Shown here piece by piece: positions 9,715-22,209 of a stretch of DNA of 64,000 nucleotides. This DNA comes from Glutinoglossum americanum. Its lineage: Eukaryota > Ascomycota > Geoglossomycetes > Geoglossales > Geoglossaceae. Under the pieces are notes generated by a model, which did no database searches, had not been told where the DNA came from, and worked only from the letters and a program-made list of their open reading frames with translations. Each line of letters begins with the position of its first letter. Position 1 is the first letter of the stretch. The DNA lies in assembly GCA_020080175.1 (NCBI GenBank), contig JAGHQL010000023.1, forward strand, positions 124,001-188,000. Reading direction: 5' to 3'. A program made the translations under genes and the position numbers.

Positions 9715-11004
9715 TCTCTCTCTCTCTCTCTCTTTCTCTCTACGGACAGAGACACAGCCAAAACAACAACGCGTAGAGAAACCACGCAACGATGTATTTT
9801 ATAAAGGGACTCTTTTAACCCGCCCGCTCACCTATCGCATACGCAATAAATCGGGGTTATGGACTTACAAGCTCCGTATCGCGCACACACAAACCCGCCA
9901 CGGTCTCCCCGACTGGATCCTCGTTCTCCCTGAGAGGGAGAGAGAGAAAGACCTACATCACATCACTCTGTCGTAGCCCCAAAAAAAAAAAAAAGAAAAA
10001 AAGAAACGGAATCCCTTTTTGCCGAGGCGCGGAACTTGGGTTTCGCCGTCGCGCCGCCGCCACAACTGTTCGGTACCGCGGAAACCCCGACAACACCAGA
10101 AGGTAACGGAGAGAGACATCCATACCTCTTTCTCCATTTTGTTTCTCCCCTTCGCCCCATGAACAACAAAAGCCCGCCGGGCCTCTCCATCCGATTCATG
10201 CGCGCAGCGACAGACTTAATGCGCCCACCCCCCAGGACAAGATACGGAAACGAGGAAAGGAGCTCCCGGGGGTTCTTGTGCATACATGCACACATATACG
10301 GACTCCCGGGTACGCGCGCTGGTCCACCGGCGATGCCAGAGGGGAGGGAACAGCTCACGTAGTGGAAACCCTCCGTAATTCTCTAATTACACATCTCTTA
10401 TTTTTTTTATTCTTGTTTATATTTTTATTTTTTATTTTTTTTTACACCACTACGTTTTTTTCCCGCAGGTAGGCCCCCACCGCTGCCCTCTTTTCTTCCC
10501 TTTTCTTTTTTCCCTTTTATTTTTCTTTCCTAGGCTTTCCGTCCGCAAAGAAACGCGGACGGGGTGTTTTTTTTTTTCGTTTTCGTTTTGGTTTCTGGTT
10601 CCGGGTTCCTCTCCAGTTTCTAGTCTTAGTCGAGGGGGTGGTTGTCTCTGCAGTGGGCTCGTCCTCAGGGGAAATTCGTCCCGACGCGTAAAAACTCGGG
10701 ATGCTGGTTTGCGCATTAACTTATAAGGGCTGCTACCCCAGGGGGGGGTTTTTTTTTTTTGCAGAGTCCAGGCTAGTGGGATTGAAGAGCACCCCTGGTA
10801 TTTCTGAAACTGGCTTCTGTGACAAGTTTCAGAAGAGAAAGAGAGAGAGAGGGAGAGGTACTTGGGGTATTTATTGTGTGTGTTTATGTGATTTTCTATA
10901 CTATGGGATAACACGCGCCTATGCCCAACCCCCCCCCGCCCAAATGGCGGAGATTCTCTATATCCGTGTCGGGATAGACTGTGAATACGCTAGAGCATGT
11001 TCCA
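9715..11004. other. Intergenic with GA tract and T/A runs
   Basis: Contains the (TC)n tract 9715-9741 touching the hydrolase start codon, T-rich runs near 10400-10450 and 10560-10580, and ACGCGT at 9769 and 10684. The frames seen here are low-complexity or lack family features. No gene is supported. Confidence 0.55.
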
Positions 11005-13277
11005 CTAGTCATCGTCGTCCTCGTCATCGCTGCCGAATATCGCCTTGAATACGGCATCACCCGCTCGCTCTCCCTCAAGCGCCTCATTCCTCTCTGCATC
11101 CACAACGACCACCTTTCTGGCCGCTCCAGGGGTATCTGCGGTCGCTATATCCCCGCTCCCGCTAGGTGCCCCATCGAGCCGCTCTGCTTCCCGGTCATAA
11201 TTCCTCCCACTTGCCTCTCGGATCATGTCATCTAGCGACGATTTGGACAAGATCTCCAACTTTGCCCCCGGCAGCGTTGACGACGAATGTGTCTGAGAGC
11301 CCCTCGACTGATCATGGCCTTGATCATCTGCCGTGTCTTGCTGCACATGGACGGGTGGCTTGACGTTGAACCTCTTGCAGAGTAGCCGTGTAGGGAAGAA
11401 CTGCATGACGGACCGAGTCATCGGTCCGTACATGCCCACCTTCGCGGCCGCTTCAGCCGGGTCTTCAGGCTTCGCTTGCCGGAGAAGGGATTCGGGCTCG
11501 GGCGCATCTGAAGCGAGCTTTGGCTGTGAGGACGACGACGTGAAGCGCGTAGCCATCATACCCGTCATCGGCCTGAAGATCTGTGCCGCATGGGCAAACT
11601 CCTTGAGCTCTTTAACCCAGTCATCCTTCGACATCCCAGTTGCTCTCTCGGGAAGCCCATCTCTGAGTTTGGCACGGACCTCCAGGAAAATCCGGTACCT
11701 CGCCCTTTTCCCCTCATCTTCTGCGTAGGGCATCCAGCCGCCAATCCCCCGTCCCAACCCTTTGAGAGCAACCTCCTTGTCGAGATCTGGAACCAGGCTC
11801 CACAGCTCCTTTTCTTTCTCCCCCTCGGTTAAGGCATAACCCCTAGGCGCAGACTCTCCAAGAGCGGCTGGTAGATTAGCTTTCCCGGTAGCAGAGACCA
11901 GCCGGTTCCTCGCCGAAGGAGTGAGATAGTCAAAAACAGACTTTCCAGGTAGCTGAGTCTCCCCCAGGATAGACGCTCGGGACGCGGGATTTAGAGTTGA
12001 CGATTTCGCTGCATTGGTAGTGGAAATGTAATTGTTGTTTTCATTTTGGCTCACTGTCCGTTTGGAGGATTTCCAGTCCTTTGGGATTTCGGGAGGGGGG
12101 TACCAACCGTCCTGGTTAAGAATAGAACTGCCACTAGCATCAGCGGATAGCACAAACCCATCCAAGGGCAAGCGCCCGTCGTGGCACTTCCTGAAACCGG
12201 AATTTGCCTTTGCCGTAGCTGATTTTCTAGAGATGAACACTGGCTTTGTCCCCAAGAGCGGATTGGCCGCACCAATGGCCGACCTCCCGTTTTCTGACTT
12301 CTTTTTCTTCTTATCACCTCCTACAGTTCGATTATATGCTATCCGTGGGCCAATCTCATATGGGTCCTCGTCGTCCGACCCCGTATCATTTAGGACGCCC
12401 ACACCAAATCCACCTCGGGAGGGTAGCTTTTTTTTGCCCTTCTTTGGGTTTATAGGAGCGGAGCCGAAAGCGGTGTCTTCGTCCTCCTCATCTTCGCCAG
12501 GGTTTGTGAGACGCGATGCTGAGCTCGGCATCTCATTACCCAGCAGAGGTTCCTGCCCGACGTAGCCCAGCCCTTTGTAATCATTCTTCCTCGTAAACGA
12601 GATCAAATGAGCATTCTCTGGCGCGAATAGGTGCGTTTTCGCCTCATCGCCGCCGTCAAAATCATCGTTGCTGTCTGTACGCGCTTTCCTGCGGACTTTT
12701 GGACCGACACCTTGACCTTCCCTCCAGCCCATTCGTTTGAGCAATTTCACACCCATCGTTTCGCCGCTTGGTCTAAAGAGATCAACCAGCAGGCCTCTCC
12801 TCCTAGCATCGTCCTCTGTAGAACCCAAACTAGCAAAAGCATTGGATGTCTCCAGTCGTTTTGCTTCAGCAGCATCGGCGAGATCTTCTTCGTCCATAAA
12901 GTCCTCGGGGCGCTGTTGGAGTGGCGTTTTTGCATCCTCCCGTTTTTTGTTCCGGGAGGAGGTGAAAGTGGACGGAGTCCATCCTTCTTTTGATCCCACG
13001 GTGTTGAAGTAGCTAAAACCGAAAGTCAGTCGTTTGTATATCCTACTCGGATAACCGGCGGGTTATACCCTGCGCTGAACCCTCCGGTGAAAGCCCCATG
13101 AAGACGCTTCCTCCCGCGTTCGTCTGTGACTTCTTGTTTCCATATTGGCACGTAGGAGCCGTCGTCACGAACTTCAGGATCTAACGGTGGCAGGGCAGTC
13201 CCATATACTACGTATGGCGACTGCTTGGCCTTTAGGTCCGCCTCGTAAGTTGCGCGGGATCGCTTATATGATGCCAT
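11005..13277 (-). CDS. G-patch domain protein, GPATCH1 family
   Basis: Probable spliceosome-associated G-patch protein related to human GPATCH1. Exons (minus): 13277-13069 and 13012-11005 (738 residues) with a 56-base GT-AG intron; the join reads [19 protein letters not shown]. Marks in order: N-terminal GPATCH1 region (residues 1-130) with the start ATG in [14 protein letters not shown] and motif [11 protein letters not shown]; the G-patch [19 protein letters not shown] at about 155-175; a basic linker; a conserved segment around [19 protein letters not shown]; a helical region with [20 protein letters not shown]; and an acidic C-terminus (DDEDDDD). G-patch proteins usually activate DEAH helicases. 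The partner here is inferred only from the family. Confidence 0.88.
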
Positions 13278-14460
13278 TGCCACACGCCAGTACGATGACA
13301 GGGATCATGTTTCCCAAGGCCACGATAAAGAGACACGATAATTCCGAACGAGGAAGTTCGATGAATTACCTCGGATCACGTGAATCCTATAAAAAAGAAA
13401 GGAAAGGATATTGTGGGGCTGATGACGGAGATGCACAATGCCGAAGGGGGCAAGGCGGGGGATGGTTACGCTTGAGTTATGCACCGGACTCAGAACTCGC
13501 GAGAGTGCAATATATAGCAGAGTTCGAAACGTTCTGTACAGGACCTCCCTGGCTTCCCTGGCACGGCTACTAAATCTCGGACAAATCTGAAATAAAACAT
13601 ACGCGATCCGAGGGCTAAAGTCTGTAAATGTAAACGAACGACCCAGTATAAATCCCTCATGGATCAAACCAACACAGGCATGAGGACCCGGACGTGATGT
13701 TACGCGTTACTCCATAGCTCTAAATATCTCCAATATATGCCTCCCTACCTTCTACACAAATGTATGCGCATACATATCTTCTACTCCTCCCAACCGTCCG
13801 CACTACCCGGTGCTTGAGGATGCCAGCGGTTCCAGGCTTCGACGTGTCACTTGCCTCCACTCTGTGAATGGCACTGGGCATCAACTCTCTGCTGGCGACT
13901 GGGTGAATGCCAGCCCTGCCAGCCACTTGAATCGCACTAGCAGCGCCAATCCATCGACCCCCCTCCAAAAAAGCCCACCGAACCTTCCTCGCGCGGAATA
14001 AAGAAGATCTTTGGTCCTCTTGTCTTATGCTTCTCCCTTGAGATTGCCAATCTCCAATCCATGCGACGGCTTCGTCACCTCACCATATCCAATCCTTTTG
14101 CCCTGGTTGCATTTGCCGTGCATCGCGTTCAGACTAATCCCTGATTGTTTGACGTGCCGGATATCCAACGCCTGTTGATTCACTGAAAAAGTCTGGAGTG
14201 AGATCTTCGTGACTTTCGATTGTGAGTGGCGCGATAAAACTGGCTGGACAAACGCCGGCTGCACTCCATTCACTGTGCCCAACGGCGTAAGCTTCAAAGC
14301 CCACCCCCGCCCACTTGGGTCTTTTGGATTTCCTGTCCCGCATCACCTTATAATATTCCGCGATTCAGAAAAGGGCGATACGACTAGTTGGATAATTGTT
14401 CCCTCCTAACTCGGTTACATCCACTGCAAGTCGCAATTTGGAATATTTGCTCGCTCCACG
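13278..14460. other. Divergent promoter region between GPATCH1-like gene and KIN1
   Basis: About 1.2 kb between two divergent genes. Short frames on both strands show no family features or codon bias. No RNA gene was recognised. Confidence 0.55.
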
Positions 14461-17400
14461 ATGTCGGCTACCACTTCAGCCTCAGCCGCCATCGTCCAAC
14501 AGCATCAACGCGGGAGCACTTCATCTCGTCGTTCACATTCCTACCACCACACTTCTCCGCCACAGCCACAACGATCACAATCTGCCAGCGCTCGGTCGTA
14601 CTCATATAATAATAGGCCACCGCCACAACAGCCACCACAGCCACAACCGCCGATCAATCACCTCCCGCTTCGACGGGATTACGAGACGGTCAACGTTGCG
14701 CGACCAACGCATTCACGTCGTAGTTCCTCTCACGAGCGAACTGCACGGGAGCGATCTTACCCGCCCGCGCCCCCATCACGCACACAATCCACTCGTAGCA
14801 CTACAACCTCCCATCGCAGCTCGTCAAGGTCTGGTCGCCGCCGTTACCCCTCAAACATGTCCGAAGCGACGACGCCTGTTGCAAATGGAGGCTCTACACC
14901 GGTGCATACGCCAGGGGGGACGGCGAGCCAGAGTGATAGACATATGCCGAGCAGTGGGTCTAAGCAGCGACGGACTACTATTAACGCTTCGACAGGACAT
15001 TGGGTTTTGGGGAAAACTATTGGTGCCGGTAGTATGGGCAAGGTGAAGCTTGCTAAGAAGCTGGAGGGTGGAGAACAGGTATGGACATTAACTGACTTAT
15101 CATACGCGAGATCGGCATTTTTTTTTCTCTGATGCGGTAGATATGTAGGTTGCAGTTAAGATAGTGCCTCGACAGTCGACCGATGATGGACACCATAGCA
15201 GCAGAGATCGCGAACGAGCAGATCACTCGAAAGAAGTTCGAACCGCGAGAGAAGCGGCTATCGTCACTCTTCTAGACCATCCCTATATTTGCGCAATGAG
15301 AGACGTCGTCCGAACCAACCATCACTGGTACATGCTGTTTGAATATGTCAACGGCGGCCAGATGCTTGATTACATTATATCTCACGGCAGGTTGAAGGAA
15401 AAGCAAGCCAGAAAGTTTGGTAGGCAGATAGCCAGTGCTCTTGACTATTGCCATCGAAATAGCATCGTTCATCGGGACTTAAAGATCGAGAACATCCTCA
15501 TCAGCAAGACAGGGGACATCAAGATCATCGATTTCGGATTGAGCAATCTATTCTCACCTCGGAACCACCTAAAGACTTTCTGTGGAAGTTTGTATTTTGC
15601 CGCGCCGGAGCTTTTACAGGCTAGACAGTACACGGGACCTGAGGTGGATGCCTGGAGCTTTGGCATTGTGCTCTACGTACTTGTTTGCGGGAAAGTACCG
15701 TTTGACGATCAGAGCATGCCCCAGCTGCATGCTAAGATAAAGAAAGGACTTGTGGATTATCCCCAGTGGCTATCGGCTGGTGCGTGGCCATTTCTCAACT
15801 CCTTTTGTAGGATATGTACTGACTTGAGGCCATAGAATGCAAAAATCTCATCTCGAGAATGCTGGTTACCGATCCTCGCCAACGGGCGAGTCTTCATGAG
15901 ATCATGAACCACCCATGGATGTGTAAAGGGTTTAGTGGCCCTCCTGAAAACTATCTGCCACGCCGTGAACCCCTTCAACTACCTTTGGACCCCCAAGTTA
16001 TACAAGGCATGACTGGATTTGACTTCGGCTCTACTGAGCTTATCACGGCCCACCTAACGAGGGTGGTCGAATCTGAGGAATATCAGAGCGCGGTACGTGC
16101 GACAGCCCGTGAGCATTCCGTCCAGGCTCCTAGTGCCGAGAAGAAGAGAGGTTTCCCAGGTTTAGACTTCTACAGACGGAGGAACTCATCGAGTAAAGAC
16201 GCTCTCACAAACCCCTCGGCTGAAGGCTTTCCTCAACTAGGCTCTGATCCAACCAACGCATTCAGTCCCTTAATATCTGTCTATTACCTTGTGCGAGAAA
16301 AACAAGAGCGAGATCGATTGGAGGCAAACCCTGGAGCGGCAAGTTTGCCTAAATCACCTGGAGAAAAACCGATCAAAGTTCCGGATCTTCCGATGCCGGA
16401 AGCTGCCCATACAAATGACGCCTCCTACGAATATCCTGGAGAGAAGCCCACCGGTGGACGTTCTAGACCACGTGCCCGGACTCACGGCGAAGATGAAATC
16501 ACAGAGGACATGAACAAGCTAAATGTGGGATCGCCAGTGAGTGTGCCGCAATCGCCAGCGCTTCTCTCGCCAACACCCCTGGATGAGCAACCGGTCAAAA
16601 AGGAGAGTGCTGGCCTTGGCATCTTGCGGCGGTTTAGTACCAGGAGGCATAGGGACCCAGATCGAGAAAAGAACCAAAAGCAACAGGCCCCAACATTATC
16701 GGTTCATCCCCCAGGAGGAGATCTCGCTACCACACCGCAGAAGAGCTTCAGCGTCCGGCGAGCAAGAGATCGGGATCCACCGTTGATAACAATGATTCAT
16801 GGCGGGAGCAGTCAGCCTCAACACAGCGAACTTCTTACCCCACCTAGCACCGGCGATCATAGAAAGAGGCTGAGCAAGGGTCTAGGAAGGTCGACGAGCA
16901 CCAGCGAGGCAGACTGGAGAAAGAGGCAAGCCCGGCGAGGCCTATCGGATGGACCGCAAAGCGCCGGTTTAATTGACCCTCCGCTCACTAGCGGATCCGA
17001 TCGATCGAATGCTAGCGTCCGTAGAGGGCTTGCAGCAGATACCGAGATGAGAGATATAGAGCAAAGAGGTACCTCCAACTCTCGCGCTACAACTCTTCGA
17101 ACAAAATCGCTTGGTCATGCTAGGCGTGAAAGTATACAAGCTAGGCGAGCAAGACGACAGGAAGCTAAGGAAGCGAGCTTATTGGAAGCGGCGACTGACG
17201 GGGAAGGCTATGCCGCCGGAAGCGGGGAGATAGGTGGTGCGGTGGCTAGCGCTGAAAATGTGAAGCCTGTCTACCTTAAAGGGCTTTTTAGTGTTGCTAC
17301 TACGAGTACGAAGCCGGTCTCCGTCATCAGAAAAGATATCATCCGTGTTCTGAAGCAGTTGGGTGTGGAGTATACAGAAATTCGGGGGGGTTTCAGCTGC

Positions 17401-17847
17401 AAACACAAACCGAGTATTGACTTGAACAAAGTTGTTGACAATGTCCCACAAAGCCCGGAGATGGCAACGAACACGGTGCATACTCCAGGCCATCGACGAA
17501 GAATTAGTTTTGGTGGTCTAATGAGTGGTGGAGATCGCGATGATCATGGAGCGAACGAGAAACTGTCTACTCCCAAGACTCCTACTCGGAAAATGGAGAA
17601 TAGTCTTACAAATTCCGATGCCTCTAACGACAGCGTCGGAGCGGGCCACCATGGAGCTCGAGCACTTGGGGATACCACAACCCACGTGCAGAGTGAACTT
17701 GGAGGAAGCTTGATTTTGAACTTCGAGATATTTATCGTGAAAGTGCCTTTGCTTTCTCTTCACGGCATTCAGTTCAAGAGACTGGGCGGGAATACTTGGC
17801 AGTACAAGTATATGGCGGAGAAGATTCTGAAAGAGCTTCGACTATGA
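14461..17847 (+). CDS. kin1: Kin1/Kin2-type Ser/Thr protein kinase
   Basis: Microtubule-affinity/PAR-1-like kinase that acts at the cell cortex in polarity and exocytosis. Exons 14461-15078, 15149-15779 and 15836-17847 give 1086 residues; introns are 70 and 56 bases with GT-AG ends. The N-terminus (1-175) is Ser/Arg/Pro-rich. The kinase domain follows with the glycine loop [17 protein letters not shown], the VAVK lysine right after intron 1, [18 protein letters not shown] and [13 protein letters not shown] long Ser/basic linker carries PEST-like stretches. A C-terminal KA1 (membrane-binding) domain is split in the sequence: [13 protein letters not shown] to FSCKHKP, then [20 protein letters not shown] to the end. 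All catalytic residues are intact. Confidence 0.95.
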
Positions 17848-18545
17848 AGGGGATGCGATAGATTGGCGGCTTTGTCTCTCGGGCTGCTTATTTTTACGGA
17901 TGGCCTTGCATTATGATCCTTCGGTGCATCCATGTCTTAGCGCATCAGTGCGCTTTCCACGGTGGTAACATTCTCAACAACGGCAGGTATACACTTGTCT
18001 TAATTGAAGCGCGGGGGAACCGTAAGGTGACGGTTATACATGATTTTCACTGTAATTTATTGCCTAAAGAGTTTCATTCTGTACCGAGATTCAGCTGGCA
18101 ATAGAATCTAATGGTCACTCATTGGTTCTCGAATTTGGTATAAACGCGGTTGGGAAGTTTGGTAGGGTGCAGATGAGAGAGGCCGCTCAGCATGGTAGAA
18201 AGTGGCCTATGTAAATTAGTAGTTTTTAAAATATATTGAGCCTTAGATCGTAATTTGGCCTCAGCCCTCATTATGCACTTTGAACAGTGAATCCTGTTGG
18301 TATCAGAAATGCTCTTTGTGTGCCGTGCGCGCCAGAGCGGGAGCCGCATCGCTTGAACCGAAGTGACAACTACTTGAGCTGAACGCCCACATCAACATTT
18401 CGTCTTAACTCCCTCCTGCAACTGCACACTACTCTTTATAACCCGTGTAGTTGTTCGCAACTCTTGGGGCTTGGTATATCCCAGCAGTTCATTACCATCT
18501 GTATTCTCATCCATCAGCCTTACTCGAGCCGTCACGATCGCAAGC
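17848..18545. other. Intergenic between KIN1 and CAF40
   Basis: About 700 bases holding the KIN1 3' region and the CAF40 promoter and leader. No gene or repeat was recognised. Confidence 0.55.
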
Positions 18546-19829
18546 ATGCTGCAATCGCAGCACGTCTTCTCGCATCAACACCAGTATCCTCAGCCGGACC
18601 CCTCTTGGATACATCAGCATAATCACCACCAGCAGCAGCATCCCCACCCGGCTCAAGCACACGCTCAGGCACATGCACAGGCCCAGGTAGCCGCTGCTGC
18701 TGCTGCCGCCGCGCAACACCAGCACTACAGCCGTATTGCTGCCAGCAACGTCGCATCGGGAGGCTCGATGGGTGGCGATCATGGCCAGGGACCTAGTATG
18801 GTAGATGGCGGGTTGAGTGAGGAGAATAGGAGAGTTTTGGGGTGGATAGCTGAATTGATGAACGGGTCCTCTAGAGAAGCAGCGCTCTTGGAGTTGAGCA
18901 AGAAGCGGGAGCAAGTTCCTGAGCTCGCATTGATATTGTGGCACTCATTCGGTGAGCTACTACTCTGCGCTTCCGCAGGCGCCGTTTTACATGGCTGATG
19001 TTATTCTACTTAGGTGTTATGACGTCGTTGCTTCAAGAAATCATCTCCGTCTATCCGCTACTAAACCCCTCTCAGCTCACAGCTGCCGCGTCTAATCGGG
19101 TCTGCAATGCGCTCGCTCTCCTCCAGTGTGTGGCTTCTCACAATGAAACCCGAGCTCTGTTTCTCAATGGTGTGTGGCGGCGACTCCAGCCTTTGTGCGT
19201 GCACCCAGCTAATGACCATGGCAGCTCACATTCCACTCTTTCTTTATCCCTTCCTAAACACAACGTCCAAGTCGAGGCCCTTTGAATACCTTCGCCTCAC
19301 GTCGTTGGGGGTCATCGGAGCGTTGGTCAAGAACGATTCTTCTGATGTTATTAACTTTCTCCTCACAACCGAGATCATCCCGCTCTGCCTCCGCATCATG
19401 GAGACGGGTTCGGAATTGAGCAAGACCGTTGCGATTTTCATCGTCCAGAAAATCCTCCTAGATGATATGGGCCTTGCTTACATTTGTCAAACATACGAGA
19501 GGTTCTATGCTGTGGGAACCGTCTTGAGTAACATGGTCACTCAGCTAGTTGAAAATCAGACGGTCCGTCTGCTGAAGCATGTGGTTAGATGCTTCCTTCG
19601 GTGAGTTCTCCTATCCTTTACCGTGAGAGCCCTTGCTAATTCTCCACTTAGACTGAGCGACAATGCCCGTGCTCGTGAAGCGCTCCGCCAGTGCCTCCCC
19701 GAGCCACTTCGCGATGCTACCTTTTCTGCTGTCCTGAGGGATGATGCCGCCACCAAGCGCTGCCTGGCTCAACTTCTCATTAATCTCTCAGATAACGTCC
19801 TTGACTCGGCGAGCAGCCAGGGCATGTAG
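18546..19829 (+). CDS. caf40: Caf40/Rcd1 (CNOT9) subunit of CCR4-NOT
   Basis: Armadillo-like scaffold subunit of the CCR4-NOT deadenylase complex, working in mRNA decay and translational repression. Exons 18546-18951, 19014-19169, 19225-19600 and 19652-19829 give 371 residues; all introns are GT-AG, 51-62 bases. The first 60 residues are a low-complexity His/Gln/Ala tract. The conserved Rcd1 core then runs from [19 protein letters not shown] to the C-terminus. Diagnostic pieces are [57 protein letters not shown] and [20 protein letters not shown]. Length and order match family members apart from the extended N-terminus. Confidence 0.95.
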
Positions 19830-21140
19830 GTTGTTTAGAACAAATCCTTTGTAACATGTATAATGACGGTTGCATATAATGGTTTTCCCTGGGCTGGTTT
19901 TTCACATAGAACGTTGACGCTCCCTCCGAGCTACGTTGCTTTTTTTTTTATATATTTCCTCCTTGCGCACATGTGTTCTCGCAGATAGGCGAAAGTGCAC
20001 CAGTTTCTATTGATGCATGGCCTCATCATTCTGTCACGACGAAACCGGAGTCAGCGGAAAGTCCTACGTTGCGGTGTTCCCATCTTCATCTGGCCACGGT
20101 GTTTTTTTTCTTTCCCCTTCCCTTTTTCGACGTGCAAGCATAGGAAATTCTTGAAATAGGCCTCCTTTTTTCTCTCTTCATGCGTCCTGTGGTCTCCCTC
20201 CCGACCCTCTCTGTTCCTTTCTCCTGAACATTTGGGAACAGACCCGGTGGTCAAAGAGCCATATTTCTCCATCAATGAGAGATATGGATCAAACGTGTAT
20301 CCATACTTTTTTAAACTACCTCTCGCATTACAAAACTGGGGTTTTTGGGGAACAAGAAACTTTTTTTTTTCCTTTCTCCCGATGCTGCTTCGTTCCTCTT
20401 TTCCTTTCCCCCCTTCCTCTCTGGTAGTTCACGCTGGGATTCCCTCTTTAATATTTTCTGCCGAATCCTGATCTGTACGTAATCCGTGCGGTCGATCTGA
20501 CGAGGAGACGAGGAATGCTCAAGATACGTGGGCTTGGAACGGGTAAACTTCGGGGACAAATTCTTTCCTTGTTTCTATTGGGATAATTACTTAAATACCA
20601 CGAAATTCAACCCTTGACTCTGCTTGCCGCGCTTATCGAATATCTTTCTTTTTACCCGTCACCTTTTCATTCTTCGGGGGGTGGGGAGGGGGAAGGCGCG
20701 TACTGAGTAGTTATGAGCATCCCGAATATATGAGGCTACGGGAGTTCACCCCGAACATATGCACCACGGCAGAATAGCGATCCCCAGGAAAGCATAGGAA
20801 CCCTCTCCTTTCAGTACTCGCAACTTATAACCAAGCTGGTAGTGTTTCGCGCGTGTATTGTTTTGTTTGGTAAGCGTTTTGTGGACTATTGGGGTAGAAT
20901 GATAGAGTCAGGAGCCGTGATATTCGAGGGACTTGCCCTGTTCTCTTTTCGTGCAATGGGCGTTTTGCGAATATACTACTATTCTGCTATGAGGGAGGGG
21001 GGTCTTTTTGGTTGTTTTTAGTCGGGGGGTTAGGGTGGTGGGTGTATGGGCTTGGTATAGATGTGTAAAAGGGAGGAGAAATGGGAAACGCCATGAGTGC
21101 AGAGGGTTTTGTCTAGTTGGTGAGATGGATTGGTAGAGTC
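19830..21140. other. Intergenic between convergent CAF40 and GIR2-like genes
   Basis: 1.3 kb with several T-rich runs and no convincing frame. Nothing further was recognised. Confidence 0.55.
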
Positions 21141-22006
21141 TCATGCTGCAGCGACACTTAATTTTCCCACCCCGCTCTCTATCGTTTCTCCCTCGGACTC
21201 GCCGCCCTCCTCGTCCTCATCCACCTTACCAACTAGCCCCTTCTCCCATAATTCTCTCCCCGTCATAGCCTTCCTCTCCTCCCTCGCTACCTGCCCTCCA
21301 CCCTTCTTCCCCCTCTCCTCCATCTCGGCCTCTCTTCTCCTCCTCCCCTCCTCCTCCATATTAGCCTTAAACTTCCTCCTCCACTCTAAGAAAGTCTCCC
21401 TCGTAACCATAGTCCCATGAAACTTACGATTCTCTTCCTCCTCCTGTTTCTGGATGCGGGCTTCATGCTCGGCTCTTACGGCAGCCTGACGTTCTGCGAT
21501 TAGCGATTCGGTGGTCTCTTTGAGGGTGCTGACGAGAGTGAATATCATTTGCATGCCCAGGTTTTCGGTAATTGTTGGTGTGAGGGTTTCGAGGAGGTGT
21601 AGTTTGTCGGTGGGGATGTCGAGGTAAGGATATTTTGGAGCGGAGGGGGGAAGGGAGAGGTCGAGGGTAGGACCGTCGTCCGGGTAGGCTTCTGGGAGGG
21701 TGACGTGGAGGAGAATTGATGCTTAGAGGGGGGGTTAGCTACTGCATGAAGGTGGGGGATAAATGGGGCAGGGGACGAACGGGTTTCAATGCCAGTGTCA
21801 TCATCGTTGGGGATATCAAGGACAATAGAGATGCGGAATTCCGTATCTGAGATATCTGTTGTTCCATTTTTGTCAGCGGGCGTGCCTCTTGTGTTGTGCC
21901 CTTTGCGCTCAAGTAATAATATGGCTAGGATAGAGCTACCTATGATTTCATCTGGGAATATAGACCCAAGAACCTCGCGCTCCTCAATCTGCTCTTCTCG
22001 TCCCAT
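21141..22006 (-). CDS. RWD-domain protein, Gir2/RWDD1 family
   Basis: Homolog of yeast Gir2 and human RWDD1, which bind the translation GTPase Rbg2/DRG2 and Gcn1 and so touch eIF2-alpha kinase control. Exons (minus): 22006-21940, 21855-21781, 21721-21141 (240 residues). The introns are GT-AG. The RWD domain spans about residues 1-120: MGREEQIEEREVLGSIFPDE, then EFRISIVLDIP, then ILLHVTLPEAYPDDGPTLDL with the conserved YPD turn, and LGMQMIFTLVSTLKE. A long charged helix (ERQAAVRAEHEARIQKQEEE) and the TRETFLEWRRKF motif typical of RWDD1 follow. The C-terminal tail is acidic. The length is close to RWDD1. The gene is divergent from the Acl4-like gene with 203 bases between starts. Confidence 0.88.
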
Positions 22007-22209
22007 TGCTCCTAAAAATATCGCGAAAAGAAGAGAAGATATCACTAGACGTTGCTCCGGAGCATTTAGAATATACCCGCGGTGGTTTGCGGCTCTTGCT
22101 TAGCTTATCGAGCTTTTCTGATACACAACATCGTATCTAAAATAATAAAAAATTATATTCTGCGTTGCGTTGCCAATCACCTCTGACAGTCCCCATCACG
22201 CCCTCTGTT